Assembly (NCBI RefSeq): GCF_012273515.2
Contig: NZ_CP050975.2
Location: forward strand, 7,626,001-7,690,000
DNA length: 64,000 bases
Source of the DNA: Streptomyces sp. RPA4-2
GTDB taxonomy: Bacteria; Actinomycetota; Actinomycetes; Streptomycetales; Streptomycetaceae
Direction: 5' to 3'
Below are positions 1 to 8,153 of this stretch, in pieces; position 1 is the first letter of the stretch; every line of letters begins with the position of its first letter. The notes below the pieces were generated by a model. That model was not told where the DNA came from and ran no database searches. It was given only the letters and a program-made list of their open reading frames with translations. A program made the position numbers and the translations under genes.

Positions 1-1
1 C

Positions 2-397
2 GAGGGTGCCGCCGCGGGATGGTCCGCGGCGCGGCGCGAGGCCTACCGCATGCGGCTGCTGCCCACCGTGATGGCGCAGCCACCGATCACACTCGCCCGG
101 CTCGCTCCGCTGGTGGCCGAGGCGGCCCGCGACAAGGACCCGGTCGCGGAGGCGATCCTGCGCGAGGCGGTGGACCATCTGACGGCCGCGGTGCGCGCGT
201 TGGACCCCCGGCCGGGTGAACGGATCGTCGTCACGGGCGGGTTGCTCGGCCCGGACGGTCCGCTGACCGCACCACTGACCGGGCGGCTGGAGGATCTGGG
301 GCTGACGGTCGACCAGGTGGCGGACGGCTGCCGGGGAGCCGTGGCCCTGGCCCGGCTCGGCCACGGTGACCCGACGCGCGCCGCCGGGGCCGTGTGA
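2..397 (+). CDS. BadF/BadG-type sugar kinase, C-terminal part
   Basis: The reading frame is open from the first bases of the window, so the gene begins upstream and only about the last 131 residues are present. The visible part is a helical segment (LVAEAARDKDPVAEAILREA) followed by an ERIVVTGGLLGPDGPL stretch. This is the terminal glycine-rich loop of the actin-like ATPase fold in BadF/BadG and N-acetylglucosamine kinases. In that family the enzyme phosphorylates an amino sugar in the cytoplasm. The neighbours (a MurR/RpiR regulator and a SIS-domain protein) fit amino-sugar metabolism. The substrate cannot be read from this fragment, and the N-terminal ATP-binding motif lies outside the window. 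Confidence 0.75.
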   Translation, partial: EGAAAGWSAARREAYRMRLLPTVMAQPPITLARLAPLVAEAARDKDPVAEAILREAVDHLTAAVRALDPRPGERIVVTGGLLGPDGPLTAPLTGRLEDLGLTVDQVADGCRGAVALARLGHGDPTRAAGAV

Positions 398-497
398 CCG
401 ACAGACCACGCGCGGACCCGGCAGGGGGACCGGAAGCAGGGGGCGGCAGCGGTGCGCGGGCGGGGCGCCCACGGACACGCGGGGCGGCCGGGAGGGC

Positions 498-1409
498 TCA
501 GCGGGCGCGGCGGGACGTGACCGCGTGCTGTCCCGCGATGTGGCCGGTCAACGTCAGTGAGGCGCTGGCCCGTGTGTACGACAGTTGCGCGACCCGTACG
601 TACAGGCAGTCGATGAGGACCAGGACGGAGTGACGGGCACCGATGCTGCCGGTGCGGAAGCTGGTCTCGGACGAGGCGGAGATCAGCCGGACGTCCGCGG
701 CGCGGGCGAGCGGCGAGCGCGGGTCCGCGGTGATCGCCACGGTGGTGGCGCCGCGCTCCTTGGCGAGTTCGAAGGGCTCGATGGTCTCGCGGGTCGACCC
801 GGAGTGGGAGATGCCGATGGCGACGTCGGCCGGGGTGAGCAGGGCCGCGGAGGTGGCCGCGGCGTGCACCTCGTTCCAGCCGCGCACCGCGCAGCCGATG
901 CGGAAGAGGCGGACCTCGGTCTCCAGGGCCACCGCGCCGCTGCCGCCGACGCCGTACACGTCGATGCGGCGGGCGCGCGCCACGGCCTGGGCCGCGCGCT
1001 CCAGCGCGTCGAGGTCGATCCGGTCGATGGTCTGCTGGACCGCGCGCAGGTCCGCGCTGCCGACCACGGCGACCACCCGTTCGAGGTCGTCGTCGGGGGA
1101 GATGTCGGAGCCGATCTCGGCGGTGCCCCAGTCCGAGACCTCGCCGCGGCCGCGCTCCTGGGCCAGCGCGATCAGCAGGTGCTGGTAGGAATCGAGACCG
1201 ACGGCCCGGCAGAACCGGGTGACGGTCGCCTGTGAGGTGCCGGTACGGCGGCCCAGTTCGGCGGCGGAGCAGTGGGTGGCGGCGGCCGGGTCCTCGAGGA
1301 TCAGCTCGCCGACCTTCCGCAAGGAGCCGGTCAGCCGCGGCAGTTCGGTGCGGATCAGTGCGGTGACATCCGTCGGGGGCATCCCGCTGCCGGCGCCGGT
1401 CCGTTCCAT
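498..1409 (-). CDS. MurR/RpiR family transcriptional regulator
   Basis: A 303-residue protein with the two-domain layout of the MurR/RpiR family. The N-terminal helix-turn-helix spans about residues 12-88, with the helix pair around ELGRRTGTSQATVTRFCRA. The SIS phosphosugar-binding domain spans about 130-270, with GVGGSG near 153 and SHSGST near 201. The second motif normally contacts the phosphate of the effector. The family senses amino-sugar or pentose phosphates and represses or activates linked catabolic genes. It is convergent with the kinase upstream and divergent from the SIS-domain gene at 1611, so the shared 200-base intergenic region is the likely target. A GAGGAG lies about 11 bases before the ATG. 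A second ATG nine codons in is possible. Confidence 0.9.
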   Translation of the reverse strand: MERTGAGSGMPPTDVTALIRTELPRLTGSLRKVGELILEDPAAATHCSAAELGRRTGTSQATVTRFCRAVGLDSYQHLLIALAQERGRGEVSDWGTAEIGSDISPDDDLERVVAVVGSADLRAVQQTIDRIDLDALERAAQAVARARRIDVYGVGGSGAVALETEVRLFRIGCAVRGWNEVHAAATSAALLTPADVAIGISHSGSTRETIEPFELAKERGATTVAITADPRSPLARAADVRLISASSETSFRTGSIGARHSVLVLIDCLYVRVAQLSYTRASASLTLTGHIAGQHAVTSRRAR

Positions 1410-1519
1410 GCTTTACCCGATCTCCTCGGCCCCGCGTGCATCCCGGGGCTTCGCGTACATCCCGGCACCCACGGGACGCTCCGGGCTGTGAATGTACCAG
1501 CCATCGTCCGACGGGCAGA

Positions 1520-1550
1520 TTGAATCGCAGGACCGAGAACCGGGTAGGGT
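1520..1550 (+). promoter_or_regulatory. Candidate promoter of the SIS-domain gene
   Basis: TTGAAT at 1520-1525 and TAGGGT at 1545-1550 are separated by 19 bases, about 60 bases before the start codon at 1611. The spacer is slightly long, and no transcript data support it. The region lies between divergent regulator and target genes. Confidence 0.4.
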
Positions 1551-1610
1551 TCAGCCATTCATGCAGAGTCGTCTGATGTGGTGGTTCGATCCACCGGTGG
1601 GGAGTGCCAC

Positions 1611-2375
1611 GTGTCCGCAGGATCCGTCAGCGCCGACAGCTTCGTGCGCGAGAGCCTCGCCGTCCTCGACGGCATCACCGCGTCCGCCCGCGACGACGTG
1701 CGGCGCGCCGCCGAGCTGATCGCGGACTGTGTACGCGCGGACGGCGTCGTCCAGGCCTTCGGCACCGGGCACTCACAGGCCCTCGTGCTCGAAATCGCGG
1801 GCCGGGCCGGGGGGTTGGTGCCGACCAACCGGCTGAGCATCGCCGACCTGGTGCTGTACGGCGGGGAGCGGCCGGACGTTCTCGCCGATCCGCTCCTGGA
1901 GCGGCAGTCCGGTGTCGCCGCCCGGATCTACGCGCTCGTGGAGCCGCGGCCCGAGGACCTCTTCGTCATCGTCTCCAACTCGGGCGTCAACAACGTGGTC
2001 GTGGAGATGGCCCTGCACGCCAAGGAGCGTGGGCACCGCGTCCTGGCCGTCACCTCGCTGGCCCACACGCGGGCGGTGCCCGCCTCGCACCCGAGCGGAC
2101 AGAAGCTGGCCGACCTCGCCGACGTCGTCCTGGACAACGCCGCGCCGCGGGGCGACGCGCTGCTCGAACTCCCGGGCGGCGGCGCCGTCTGCGCGCTGTC
2201 CACACTCACCGGGGTGATGCTCGTGCAGATGGCCGTCGCGGAGAGCGCCGCACTCCTGCTCGCCGCCGGTGTCAGGCCGCCGGTCTACGTGTCGGCCAAC
2301 GTTCCCGGCGGTTTCGAGGGCAACCTGGTACTGGAGGAGCGCTACGCGGGACGCATCCGCCGCACCGCGAGCTGA
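1611..2375 (+). CDS. SIS domain-containing protein (UPF0309-like)
   Basis: A 254-residue single SIS domain protein. GTGHSQ (about 51-56) and SNSGVNN (about 122-128) are the two phosphosugar-binding loops, and ESAALLLAAGVRPPVYVSANVPGG is a typical end of UPF0309 proteins. GTG 1611 is preferred because GGGGAG lies six bases upstream; an earlier in-frame GTG at 1578 lacks a site. SIS domains bind or isomerise phosphorylated amino sugars in the cytoplasm. Divergence from a MurR/RpiR regulator and nearness to a BadF-type kinase suggest a small amino-sugar recycling unit. The exact reaction is unknown for this family. Confidence 0.8.
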   Translation: MSAGSVSADSFVRESLAVLDGITASARDDVRRAAELIADCVRADGVVQAFGTGHSQALVLEIAGRAGGLVPTNRLSIADLVLYGGERPDVLADPLLERQSGVAARIYALVEPRPEDLFVIVSNSGVNNVVVEMALHAKERGHRVLAVTSLAHTRAVPASHPSGQKLADLADVVLDNAAPRGDALLELPGGGAVCALSTLTGVMLVQMAVAESAALLLAAGVRPPVYVSANVPGGFEGNLVLEERYAGRIRRTAS

Positions 2376-2436
2376 CCCACGCCGCCGCGCTCCGCGTCCC
2401 GCGTCCGAACAGGCCCCTTGGAAGGGGGAGTTCGCA

Positions 2437-2544
2437 TCAGTAAGGGAGGATTCGTCCCGAAGGGGTCCGCCGGTCGATCTCCATCTTGACCTCGCGCCCC
2501 GAGGTGGTGCGGCGGCTGGTACGAATACGGATCTGGCGGGTCAT
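2437..2544 (-). CDS. Small basic protein, 35 residues
   Basis: A short frame from ATG 2544 to TGA 2437. It is preceded by an almost ideal ribosome binding site (AAGGAGG five bases before the ATG), much stronger than chance in this otherwise empty stretch. The product begins MTRQIRIRTSRRTTSGREVK and ends GRILPY. It is rich in Arg and Thr, has no cysteine and no membrane segment, and is strongly basic. It converges on the SIS-domain gene. I do not recognise a family. It could be a nucleic-acid-binding small protein or the leader of a larger transcript. The call rests on the binding site and the low-complexity basic composition. Confidence 0.5.
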   Translation of the reverse strand: MTRQIRIRTSRRTTSGREVKMEIDRRTPSGRILPY

Positions 2545-2861
2545 TGCGCCTCCTTGGACTCGTACGACCGGCTTCCACGCCGCCCGGTTCGGGCGCCGCG
2601 GAGTCATCTGCCCCAGCCCTGGAGGAACAGGCGCGTGCCTCAGGGGTACTGCCGGGAAAGAGGGTCCCTCCCGGCCGGCACGGCCCGGTGCGTCGCCGTG
2701 CTCTTCGGAGTTACCCCGTTCCGCGTTCGCATATTCCGTCGTCATGCCTCCGGCCAAGTCGGGCACCACGGACCGCTGGTCGCCGCGGGCCCCCGCAACC
2801 CGCCCCGGCGGACGGTCCGTCGGGTGGATGGGCCGACGAGTGGAGGGATGGACGGGCGCAT

Positions 2862-2896
2862 GGGCAGGGGGGAAGGCAGAGGGGAAGGGGTGGGGG
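2862..2896 (+). repeat. G-tract block, possible G-quadruplex
   Basis: Tracts of three to six G (2862-2864, 2867-2872, 2881-2884, 2887-2890, 2892-2896) are separated by short A/C-containing loops. Four or more such tracts within 35 bases fit the pattern for an intramolecular G-quadruplex. No gene overlaps it. Confidence 0.35.
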
Positions 2897-3249
2897 TGGA
2901 CTGGTGAACGAAGGTGTCGCCGGGCCCGGATCGCTCTCGGCGCCCTGACCCACGCGGGTGTGCGTCCGGCATGGGCGGCAGGCCCGGCGTGGTGGATCCG
3001 GCGGCTCTCGGCTCCCGCGATCGGTTGCGCGGACTCGGACCGGCGCGGGCCCGGTTTGCGGGTTCCCGCGACTGGGTCGCGACCGGTGAGGCCGGCGGAC
3101 ACGGCCACGCCCTCAGCGAGAACGCGTCGCCCGTCGGTCGTGCCGACCTCCATCGTGGCGGTACCGGCCGGTCCGGCCGTGCGCCGCCCCTCGCGTCCAT
3201 CCTCCGCCCGTCGGGGCCGTGCCGCCATCCGGGCCGGGGCGGCCTCCGC

Positions 3250-3265
3250 CGAGGGTTAACCCTCG
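3250..3265. promoter_or_regulatory. Perfect 16-bp palindrome upstream of the protease
   Basis: CGAGGGTTAACCCTCG reads the same on both strands and lies 181 bases before the protease start. It is a candidate repressor or activator site. No regulator gene is adjacent. Confidence 0.35.
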
Positions 3266-3446
3266 AATGCCCCGAGGATGCATGACATGGATGCGTCAAG
3301 CTGCCATCCTTCCTCCACCTGCCGGACAGGCCCCCACGGCCTGCGCAGGGGCCCCGCACCGCACTGCTCAGCTCGTCCCGGGCAGCACATCCCGTCTGTC
3401 CGGGCTGTCACCGGTCGTCCCCGCGACCGCAGCAGTAGGAGTACGA

Positions 3447-5840
3447 GTGAGACGAATTCCCCGTCAGGCGGCCGCAGCCGGAGCACTGGTGGCCACCGCC
3501 GCGTTGCTGGCCGTCGGCATACAGACGGTTCCGGCGGTCGCCAAGCCCGCCGCCCCCCACCCCAGTCCGTTGCGCAGCGGAGGGCTGGAGGCCAAGCTCA
3601 GCCCGGCCCAGCACGCGGCCCTGCTGAAGAGCGCGGCGCAGAGGACGACGGCGACCGCCGGCACCCTCGGCCTCGGGGCCAAGGAGAAGCTGGTCGTCAG
3701 GGACGTCGTCAAGGACCAGGACGGCACGCTGCACACCCGCTACGAGCGCACCTACGCCGGTCTGCCGGTGCTGGGCGGCGACGTGGTCGTGCACACCCCG
3801 CCGGCCTCGCTGGCCGCCGGCACGGTGAGCAGCACCTTCAACAACAAGCGCACCATCAAGGTCGCCTCGACCACCGCGACCTTCAGCAAGTCGGCCGCCA
3901 CCGGCAAGGCCCTGAAGGCCGCGAGGTCACTGGTCGCCGAGAAGGCCACCACCGACAGCGCCCGCAAGGTGATCTGGGCCGGCAGCGGCACCCCGAAGCT
4001 TGCCTGGGAGACCGTGATCGGCGGCTTCCAGGACGACGGCACCCCGAACCAGCTGCACGTCATCACCGACGCCACCACCGGTAACGAGCTCTACCGCTAC
4101 CAGGGCATCGAGACCGGCATCGGCAACACGCAGTACAGCGGTCAGGTGACCCTGACGACGACGCAGTCGGGCTCCAACTACACGCTGACCGACGGCGCCC
4201 GCGGCGGCCACAAGACGTACAACCTGAACCGGGGCACGTCCGGCACCGGCACGCTCTTCTCGCAGACCAGCGACACCTGGGGCAACGGCACCACCTCCAA
4301 CGCCGCGACGGCCGGCGCCGACGCGCATTACGGCGCCGCGGAGACCTGGGACTTCTACAAGAACACGTTCAACCGCAGCGGCATCAAGAACAACGGCGTG
4401 GGCGCCTACTCCCGGGTCCACTACGGCAACGCGTACGTCAACGCGTTCTGGGACGACACCTGCTTCTGCATGACGTACGGCGACGGTTCCGGCAACGCGG
4501 ACCCGCTGACCGCGCTGGACGTGGCCGGCCACGAGATGAGCCACGGTGTCACCTCCAACACCGCGGGCCTCAACTACACCGGCGAGTCCGGCGGTCTGAA
4601 CGAGGCGACCTCCGACATCTTCGGCACCGGCGTCGAGTTCTACGCCAACAACAGCTCCGACCCCGGTGACTACCTCATCGGCGAGAAGATCGACATCAAC
4701 GGCGACGGCACTCCGCTGCGCTACATGGACAAGCCCAGCAAGGACGGGGGTTCCGCGGACAGTTGGTACTCCGGGGTCGGCAACCTGGACGTCCACTACT
4801 CCTCGGGTCCGGCGAACCACATGTTCTACCTGCTCTCGGAGGGCAGCGGCACCAAGGTGATCAACGGCGTCACCTACAACAGCACCACGTCCGACGGTGT
4901 CGCCGTCGCGGGCATCGGCCGGGCCGCCGCCCTGCAGATCTGGTACAAGGCGCTGACGACGTACATGACGTCCAGCACCAACTACGCCGCGGCCCGTACC
5001 GCCGCGCTCAACGCCGCCACCGCGCTCTACGGCGCCAACTCCACCCAGTACGCGGGGGTGGCGAACGCCTTCGCGGGCATCGCCGTCGGCAGCCACGTGA
5101 CCCCGCCGTCGAGCGGTGTGACCGTCACCAACCCGGGCAGCCAGTCCTCCACCGTCGGTACCGCGGTGAGTCTGCAGGTCTCCGCCAGCAGCACCAACAG
5201 CGGCTCGCTGAGCTACGCCGCGACGGGCCTGCCCACCGGCCTGTCGATCAACGGTTCCACCGGCGCGATCACCGGGACACCGACCACGGCCGGCACCTAC
5301 AGCACCACGGTCACCGTCACGGACAGCACCGGCGCGACCGGTACCGCGTCCTTCACCTGGACCGTCTCCTCGGGTGGCGGTGGCACCTGCACCTCGGCGC
5401 AGTTGCTCGGCAACCCGGGCTTCGAGTCGGGCAGCACCTCGTGGACCGCGTCGAGCGGCGTCATCACGACCGACACCGGTGAGGCGGCGCACGGCGGCTC
5501 CTACAAGGCCTGGCTCGACGGCTACGGCTCCACCCACACCGACACCGTCTCCCAGTCGGTGACGATCCCCGCCGGCTGCAAGGCCAGCTTCACCTTCTAC
5601 CTGCACATCGACACCGCGGAGACCACCACCAGCACCGCGTACGACAAGCTGACGGTCACCGCCGGATCGACCACCCTGGCCGCCTACTCCAACCTCAACA
5701 AGGCCACCGGGTACGCCCAGAAGACCTTCGACCTGTCCTCGTTCGCCGGCTCCACCGTCACCCTGAAGTTCAGCGGCGTGGAGGACTCCTCGCTCCAGAC
5801 CAGCTTCGTCGTCGACGACACCGCCGTCACGACCAGCTGA
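3447..5840 (+). CDS. Secreted M4 neutral metalloprotease with C-terminal add-on domains
   Basis: A 797-residue thermolysin-type zinc endopeptidase. GTG 3447 is chosen because AGGAG lies six bases upstream and a classic signal peptide follows (RRIPRQAAAAGALVATAALL, then AVA cleavage). A propeptide of roughly 30-220 contains the FTP-type region (TRYERTYAGLPVLGGDVVVH). The catalytic domain has HEMSH at 362-366, the third zinc ligand Glu in GLNEATSD at 386, and the proton-donor-region His at 450 (DVHYSSG). After about residue 555 come an Ig-like domain (GLPTGLSINGSTGAITGTP) and a jelly-roll-like module with NPGFESG. These are probably for substrate or wall binding. The enzyme degrades extracellular protein. 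It is monocistronic, followed by a strong terminator. Confidence 0.95.
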   Translation: MRRIPRQAAAAGALVATAALLAVGIQTVPAVAKPAAPHPSPLRSGGLEAKLSPAQHAALLKSAAQRTTATAGTLGLGAKEKLVVRDVVKDQDGTLHTRYERTYAGLPVLGGDVVVHTPPASLAAGTVSSTFNNKRTIKVASTTATFSKSAATGKALKAARSLVAEKATTDSARKVIWAGSGTPKLAWETVIGGFQDDGTPNQLHVITDATTGNELYRYQGIETGIGNTQYSGQVTLTTTQSGSNYTLTDGARGGHKTYNLNRGTSGTGTLFSQTSDTWGNGTTSNAATAGADAHYGAAETWDFYKNTFNRSGIKNNGVGAYSRVHYGNAYVNAFWDDTCFCMTYGDGSGNADPLTALDVAGHEMSHGVTSNTAGLNYTGESGGLNEATSDIFGTGVEFYANNSSDPGDYLIGEKIDINGDGTPLRYMDKPSKDGGSADSWYSGVGNLDVHYSSGPANHMFYLLSEGSGTKVINGVTYNSTTSDGVAVAGIGRAAALQIWYKALTTYMTSSTNYAAARTAALNAATALYGANSTQYAGVANAFAGIAVGSHVTPPSSGVTVTNPGSQSSTVGTAVSLQVSASSTNSGSLSYAATGLPTGLSINGSTGAITGTPTTAGTYSTTVTVTDSTGATGTASFTWTVSSGGGGTCTSAQLLGNPGFESGSTSWTASSGVITTDTGEAAHGGSYKAWLDGYGSTHTDTVSQSVTIPAGCKASFTFYLHIDTAETTTSTAYDKLTVTAGSTTLAAYSNLNKATGYAQKTFDLSSFAGSTVTLKFSGVEDSSLQTSFVVDDTAVTTS

Positions 5841-5874
5841 CCGGTACCGGCCGACCGAGCCGGTTCCAGCGCTG

Positions 5875-5904
5875 ACGTGGGCCACCCCTCCGGGTGGCCC
5901 ACGT
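5875..5904 (+). terminator. Terminator after the metalloprotease
   Basis: A perfect 13-bp stem (5875-5887 with 5892-5904) closes a CTCC loop. There is no U-run, as is common in Streptomyces. Confidence 0.8.
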
Positions 5905-5950
5905 TCGTGTTCGCACCCCGCGCTCGCCGGACCGGAGCCCGGGGAATTCT

Positions 5951-5979
5951 TTCCAAGGCAGCGGGCGGCGGGCTATAGT
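5951..5979 (+). promoter_or_regulatory. Promoter of the thiolase gene
   Basis: TTCCAA at 5951-5956 and TATAGT at 5974-5979 are separated by 17 bases. Transcription would start near 5985, inside the palindrome at 5984-6000. Confidence 0.55.
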
Positions 5980-5983
5980 CAAA

Positions 5984-6000
5984 AACTAGCGGTGCTAATT
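5984..6000. promoter_or_regulatory. Operator palindrome AACTAGC-GGT-GCTAATT
   Basis: The arms AACTAGC and GCTAATT match in six of seven positions around a GGT centre. The site covers the predicted transcription start of the thiolase, where a TetR-type repressor would block initiation. No TetR gene is next to it, so the regulator is encoded elsewhere. Confidence 0.6.
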
Positions 6001-6043
6001 AATGGTTGATCTCGTCGTTCCGGTGTCCGTCAGGAGTCCTGTC

Positions 6044-7231
6044 GTGCGTCCTGTCCACTTCGCGGCGGCCCGCCGCACCCCCATCGGCAAGCTGCGCGGC
6101 GCCCTGTCCGGGGTGCGCCCCGACGACCTCGCCGCGACCGTGATCCGCGGGCTGCTCGCCGACGTGCCCGCGCTCGACCCGGCCAGGATCGACGACGTCT
6201 ACTGGGGCGCCGCCAACCAGGCCGGTGAGGACAACCGCAACGTCGCCCGCATGGCCGTTCTCCTCGCCGGTCTGCCCGAGACCGTGCCCGGCGCGACCGT
6301 CAACCGGCTGTGCGCCTCGGGCCTGGAGGCCGTCACCACGGCGGCCCGCGCCATCGCCGCCGGCGAGGCCGACATCGTGCTCGCGGGCGGCTCCGAGTCG
6401 ATGAGCCGGGCCCCCTTCGTCCTGCCCCGGCCCGACGAGGCACTGCCGCACCGCATCGAGACCGTCGACACCCGGCTCGGCTGGAGACTGGTCAACCCGG
6501 CGATGAAGGAACTGCACGGACTCCTGTCGATGGGGGAGACCGCCGAGGAGGTCGCCGCCCGGTACGGGGTCTCCCGCGAGCGCCAGGACGCGTTCGCGCT
6601 GCGCAGCCACCAGCGTGCCGCGGACGCCCGCAAGAACGGCCACTTCGACCGCGAACTGCTGCCCGTCGAGCGCCCCGACGGGATGATCGTCGACACCGAC
6701 GAATGCGTACGCGAGGACACCTCGCTGGAGAAACTGTCCCGCCTCAAGCCGGTCTTCCGCGCGGGTGGCACGGTCACCGCGGGAAACGCGTCGCCCATGA
6801 ACGACGGAGCGGCCGGACTGCTCCTGGTCGGCGAAGAGGCGCTGAACGACCTGGGCCTGGAGTCGCTGGGCCGGTATGTCGCCGGCGCCTCGGCGGGAGT
6901 CGACCCGGACGTCATGGGCATCGGCCCCGTTCCCGCCACGCACAAGGCGCTGGCGCGGGTCGGCTGGAGCGTCGGCGACCTCGACGAGGCCGAGTTCAAC
7001 GAGGCGTTCGCGGCCCAGGCCCTCGCCTGCGTGGACCGACTCGGCATCGACCCGGAGCGGGTGAACCCCACTGGCGGCGCCATCGCGCTGGGCCACCCCC
7101 TCGGATGCTCCGGCGCCCGCATCCTCACCACCCTTCTGCACCGGATGCGCCGCAACGACGCCGGGCGCGGCCTGGCCACGATGTGCGTCGGGGTCGGACA
7201 GGGCAGCGCGGTCCTGGTCGAGCGCCCCTGA
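6044..7231 (+). CDS. Thiolase (acetyl-CoA C-acyltransferase family)
   Basis: A 395-residue enzyme of the usual thiolase length. Cys90 (NRLCASGLEA) is the acyl-accepting nucleophile. His351 in GGAIALGHPLGCSGAR and Cys381 in CVGVGQGS complete the catalytic set. GTG 6044 is preferred over 6002 because AGGAG is at 6031-6035. The family cleaves 3-ketoacyl-CoA, or condenses acetyl-CoA, in the cytoplasm. The ESMSRAPFVLPRP loop resembles 3-oxoadipyl-CoA and other degradative thiolases, but the substrate is not certain. It appears monocistronic and operator-controlled. A hairpin follows at 7257-7280. Confidence 0.9.
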   Translation: MRPVHFAAARRTPIGKLRGALSGVRPDDLAATVIRGLLADVPALDPARIDDVYWGAANQAGEDNRNVARMAVLLAGLPETVPGATVNRLCASGLEAVTTAARAIAAGEADIVLAGGSESMSRAPFVLPRPDEALPHRIETVDTRLGWRLVNPAMKELHGLLSMGETAEEVAARYGVSRERQDAFALRSHQRAADARKNGHFDRELLPVERPDGMIVDTDECVREDTSLEKLSRLKPVFRAGGTVTAGNASPMNDGAAGLLLVGEEALNDLGLESLGRYVAGASAGVDPDVMGIGPVPATHKALARVGWSVGDLDEAEFNEAFAAQALACVDRLGIDPERVNPTGGAIALGHPLGCSGARILTTLLHRMRRNDAGRGLATMCVGVGQGSAVLVERP

Positions 7232-7256
7232 CCCCGTCCCCGTGAGTGCCGAGCGA

Positions 7257-7280
7257 GCCCCCGGGACCGGAACCGGGGGC
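7257..7280 (+). terminator. Hairpin after the thiolase
   Basis: GCCCCCGG at 7257-7264 pairs with CCGGGGGC at 7273-7280 around an eight-base loop. This is a probable terminator. Confidence 0.5.
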
Positions 7281-7358
7281 GACCGGCCCCGCGCGGGGAT
7301 CACCTGACGGGACGCTCCTTACGCGGACGAGATGCGTGGGCATAGCATCGGTCCCCGC

Positions 7359-8132
7359 ATGAACACGATGACGCTCTGGCACATATCCGGCTGGGAATTC
7401 GCCGCCCTCGCCGCCGCGGCACTGCTCGTCGGCTTCTCGAAGACCGCCGTCAGCGGGGCCAACACGGTCAGCCTGGCGATCTTCGCCGCCGTACTGCCCG
7501 CCCGCGCCTCCACCGGCGTGCTGCTCCCCCTCCTCATCGTCGGGGACGTGCTGGCCGTACTGACCTACCGGCGCCACGCCCACTGGCCCACGCTGTGGCG
7601 GCTGTTCCCGGCGGTCGCGGCGGGTGTCGTCCTCGGCACGCTGTTCCTGGTGTGGGCCGACGACGGGATGGTACGGACCTCGATCGGCGCGATCCTGCTG
7701 CTGATGGCGGCGGTGACGCTCTGGCGCCGCCGGGCCGCCACCCAGGAGGAGGAACCCGACGCGGTCGCGACCCGGACGGGCCGGATCAAGGCACGCTCGT
7801 ACGGCGTCCTCGGCGGGTTCACCACGATGGTCGCCAACGCGGGCGGCCCGGTGATGTCGATGTACCTGCTGTCCGCCGGCTTCCGCAAACTCGGCTTCCT
7901 GGGCACCTCGGCCTTCTTCTTCCTGATCGTCAACACGTCCAAGGTGCCCTTCAGCGTGGGCCTCGGACTCATCGACGGACACTCGCTGCTCCTGGACGCG
8001 GCGCTCGCGATCTTCGTCGTACCGGGCGCGTTCCTCGGCAGATGGGCCGTGCACCGCATCAACCAGCTGCTCTTCGAACGGCTGGTGATCGCCGCGACGG
8101 TGGTGGGCGGGGTGCAGCTGCTGCTGCGCTGA
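7359..8132 (+). CDS. TauE/SafE family membrane exporter
   Basis: A 257-residue polytopic membrane protein with about seven to eight hydrophobic segments. It carries the TauE/SafE signatures GFSKTAVSGANT near the N-terminus and GGFTTMVANAGGPVMSMYLL in the second half, the inverted-repeat halves of the family. Members export sulfite, sulfoacetate or other small anions, or in some cases take up such compounds. The substrate cannot be fixed here. ATG 7359 is chosen over 7332 because the hydrophobic region begins soon after it and a TAGCAT hexamer (7343-7348) sits ten bases upstream, suggesting a leaderless or near-leaderless start. It runs close to cobK, whose own -10 lies just past this stop. 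Confidence 0.85.
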   Translation: MNTMTLWHISGWEFAALAAAALLVGFSKTAVSGANTVSLAIFAAVLPARASTGVLLPLLIVGDVLAVLTYRRHAHWPTLWRLFPAVAAGVVLGTLFLVWADDGMVRTSIGAILLLMAAVTLWRRRAATQEEEPDAVATRTGRIKARSYGVLGGFTTMVANAGGPVMSMYLLSAGFRKLGFLGTSAFFFLIVNTSKVPFSVGLGLIDGHSLLLDAALAIFVVPGAFLGRWAVHRINQLLFERLVIAATVVGGVQLLLR

Positions 8133-8140
8133 CCACCTCG

Positions 8141-8146
8141 TAGGCT
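8141..8146 (+). promoter_or_regulatory. -10 element for leaderless cobK
   Basis: TAGGCT lies seven bases before the cobK ATG. There is no Shine-Dalgarno sequence. This is the common layout for a leaderless Streptomyces mRNA. Confidence 0.55.
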
Positions 8147-8153
8147 CGACGCC

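Larger units (their letters stand above)
2545..3446. other. Intergenic region, no gene supported
   Basis: About 900 bases between the small protein and the metalloprotease. Long frames exist on both strands but have no ribosome sites and a composition typical of shadow frames. Two things stand out: a G-tract block on the plus strand (2862-2896) and a perfect palindrome at 3250-3265. The 200 bases before 3447 probably hold the protease promoter. Confidence 0.5.

Noticed and set aside
3927..5885. A 652-codon frame opposite the M4 protease
   Set aside because: Antisense shadow in a GC-rich gene with Val/Gly/Arg-rich composition and no start signals.
7232..8153. Cobalamin riboswitch ahead of cobK
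   Set aside because: No B12-box-like sequence was seen, and cobK appears leaderless.
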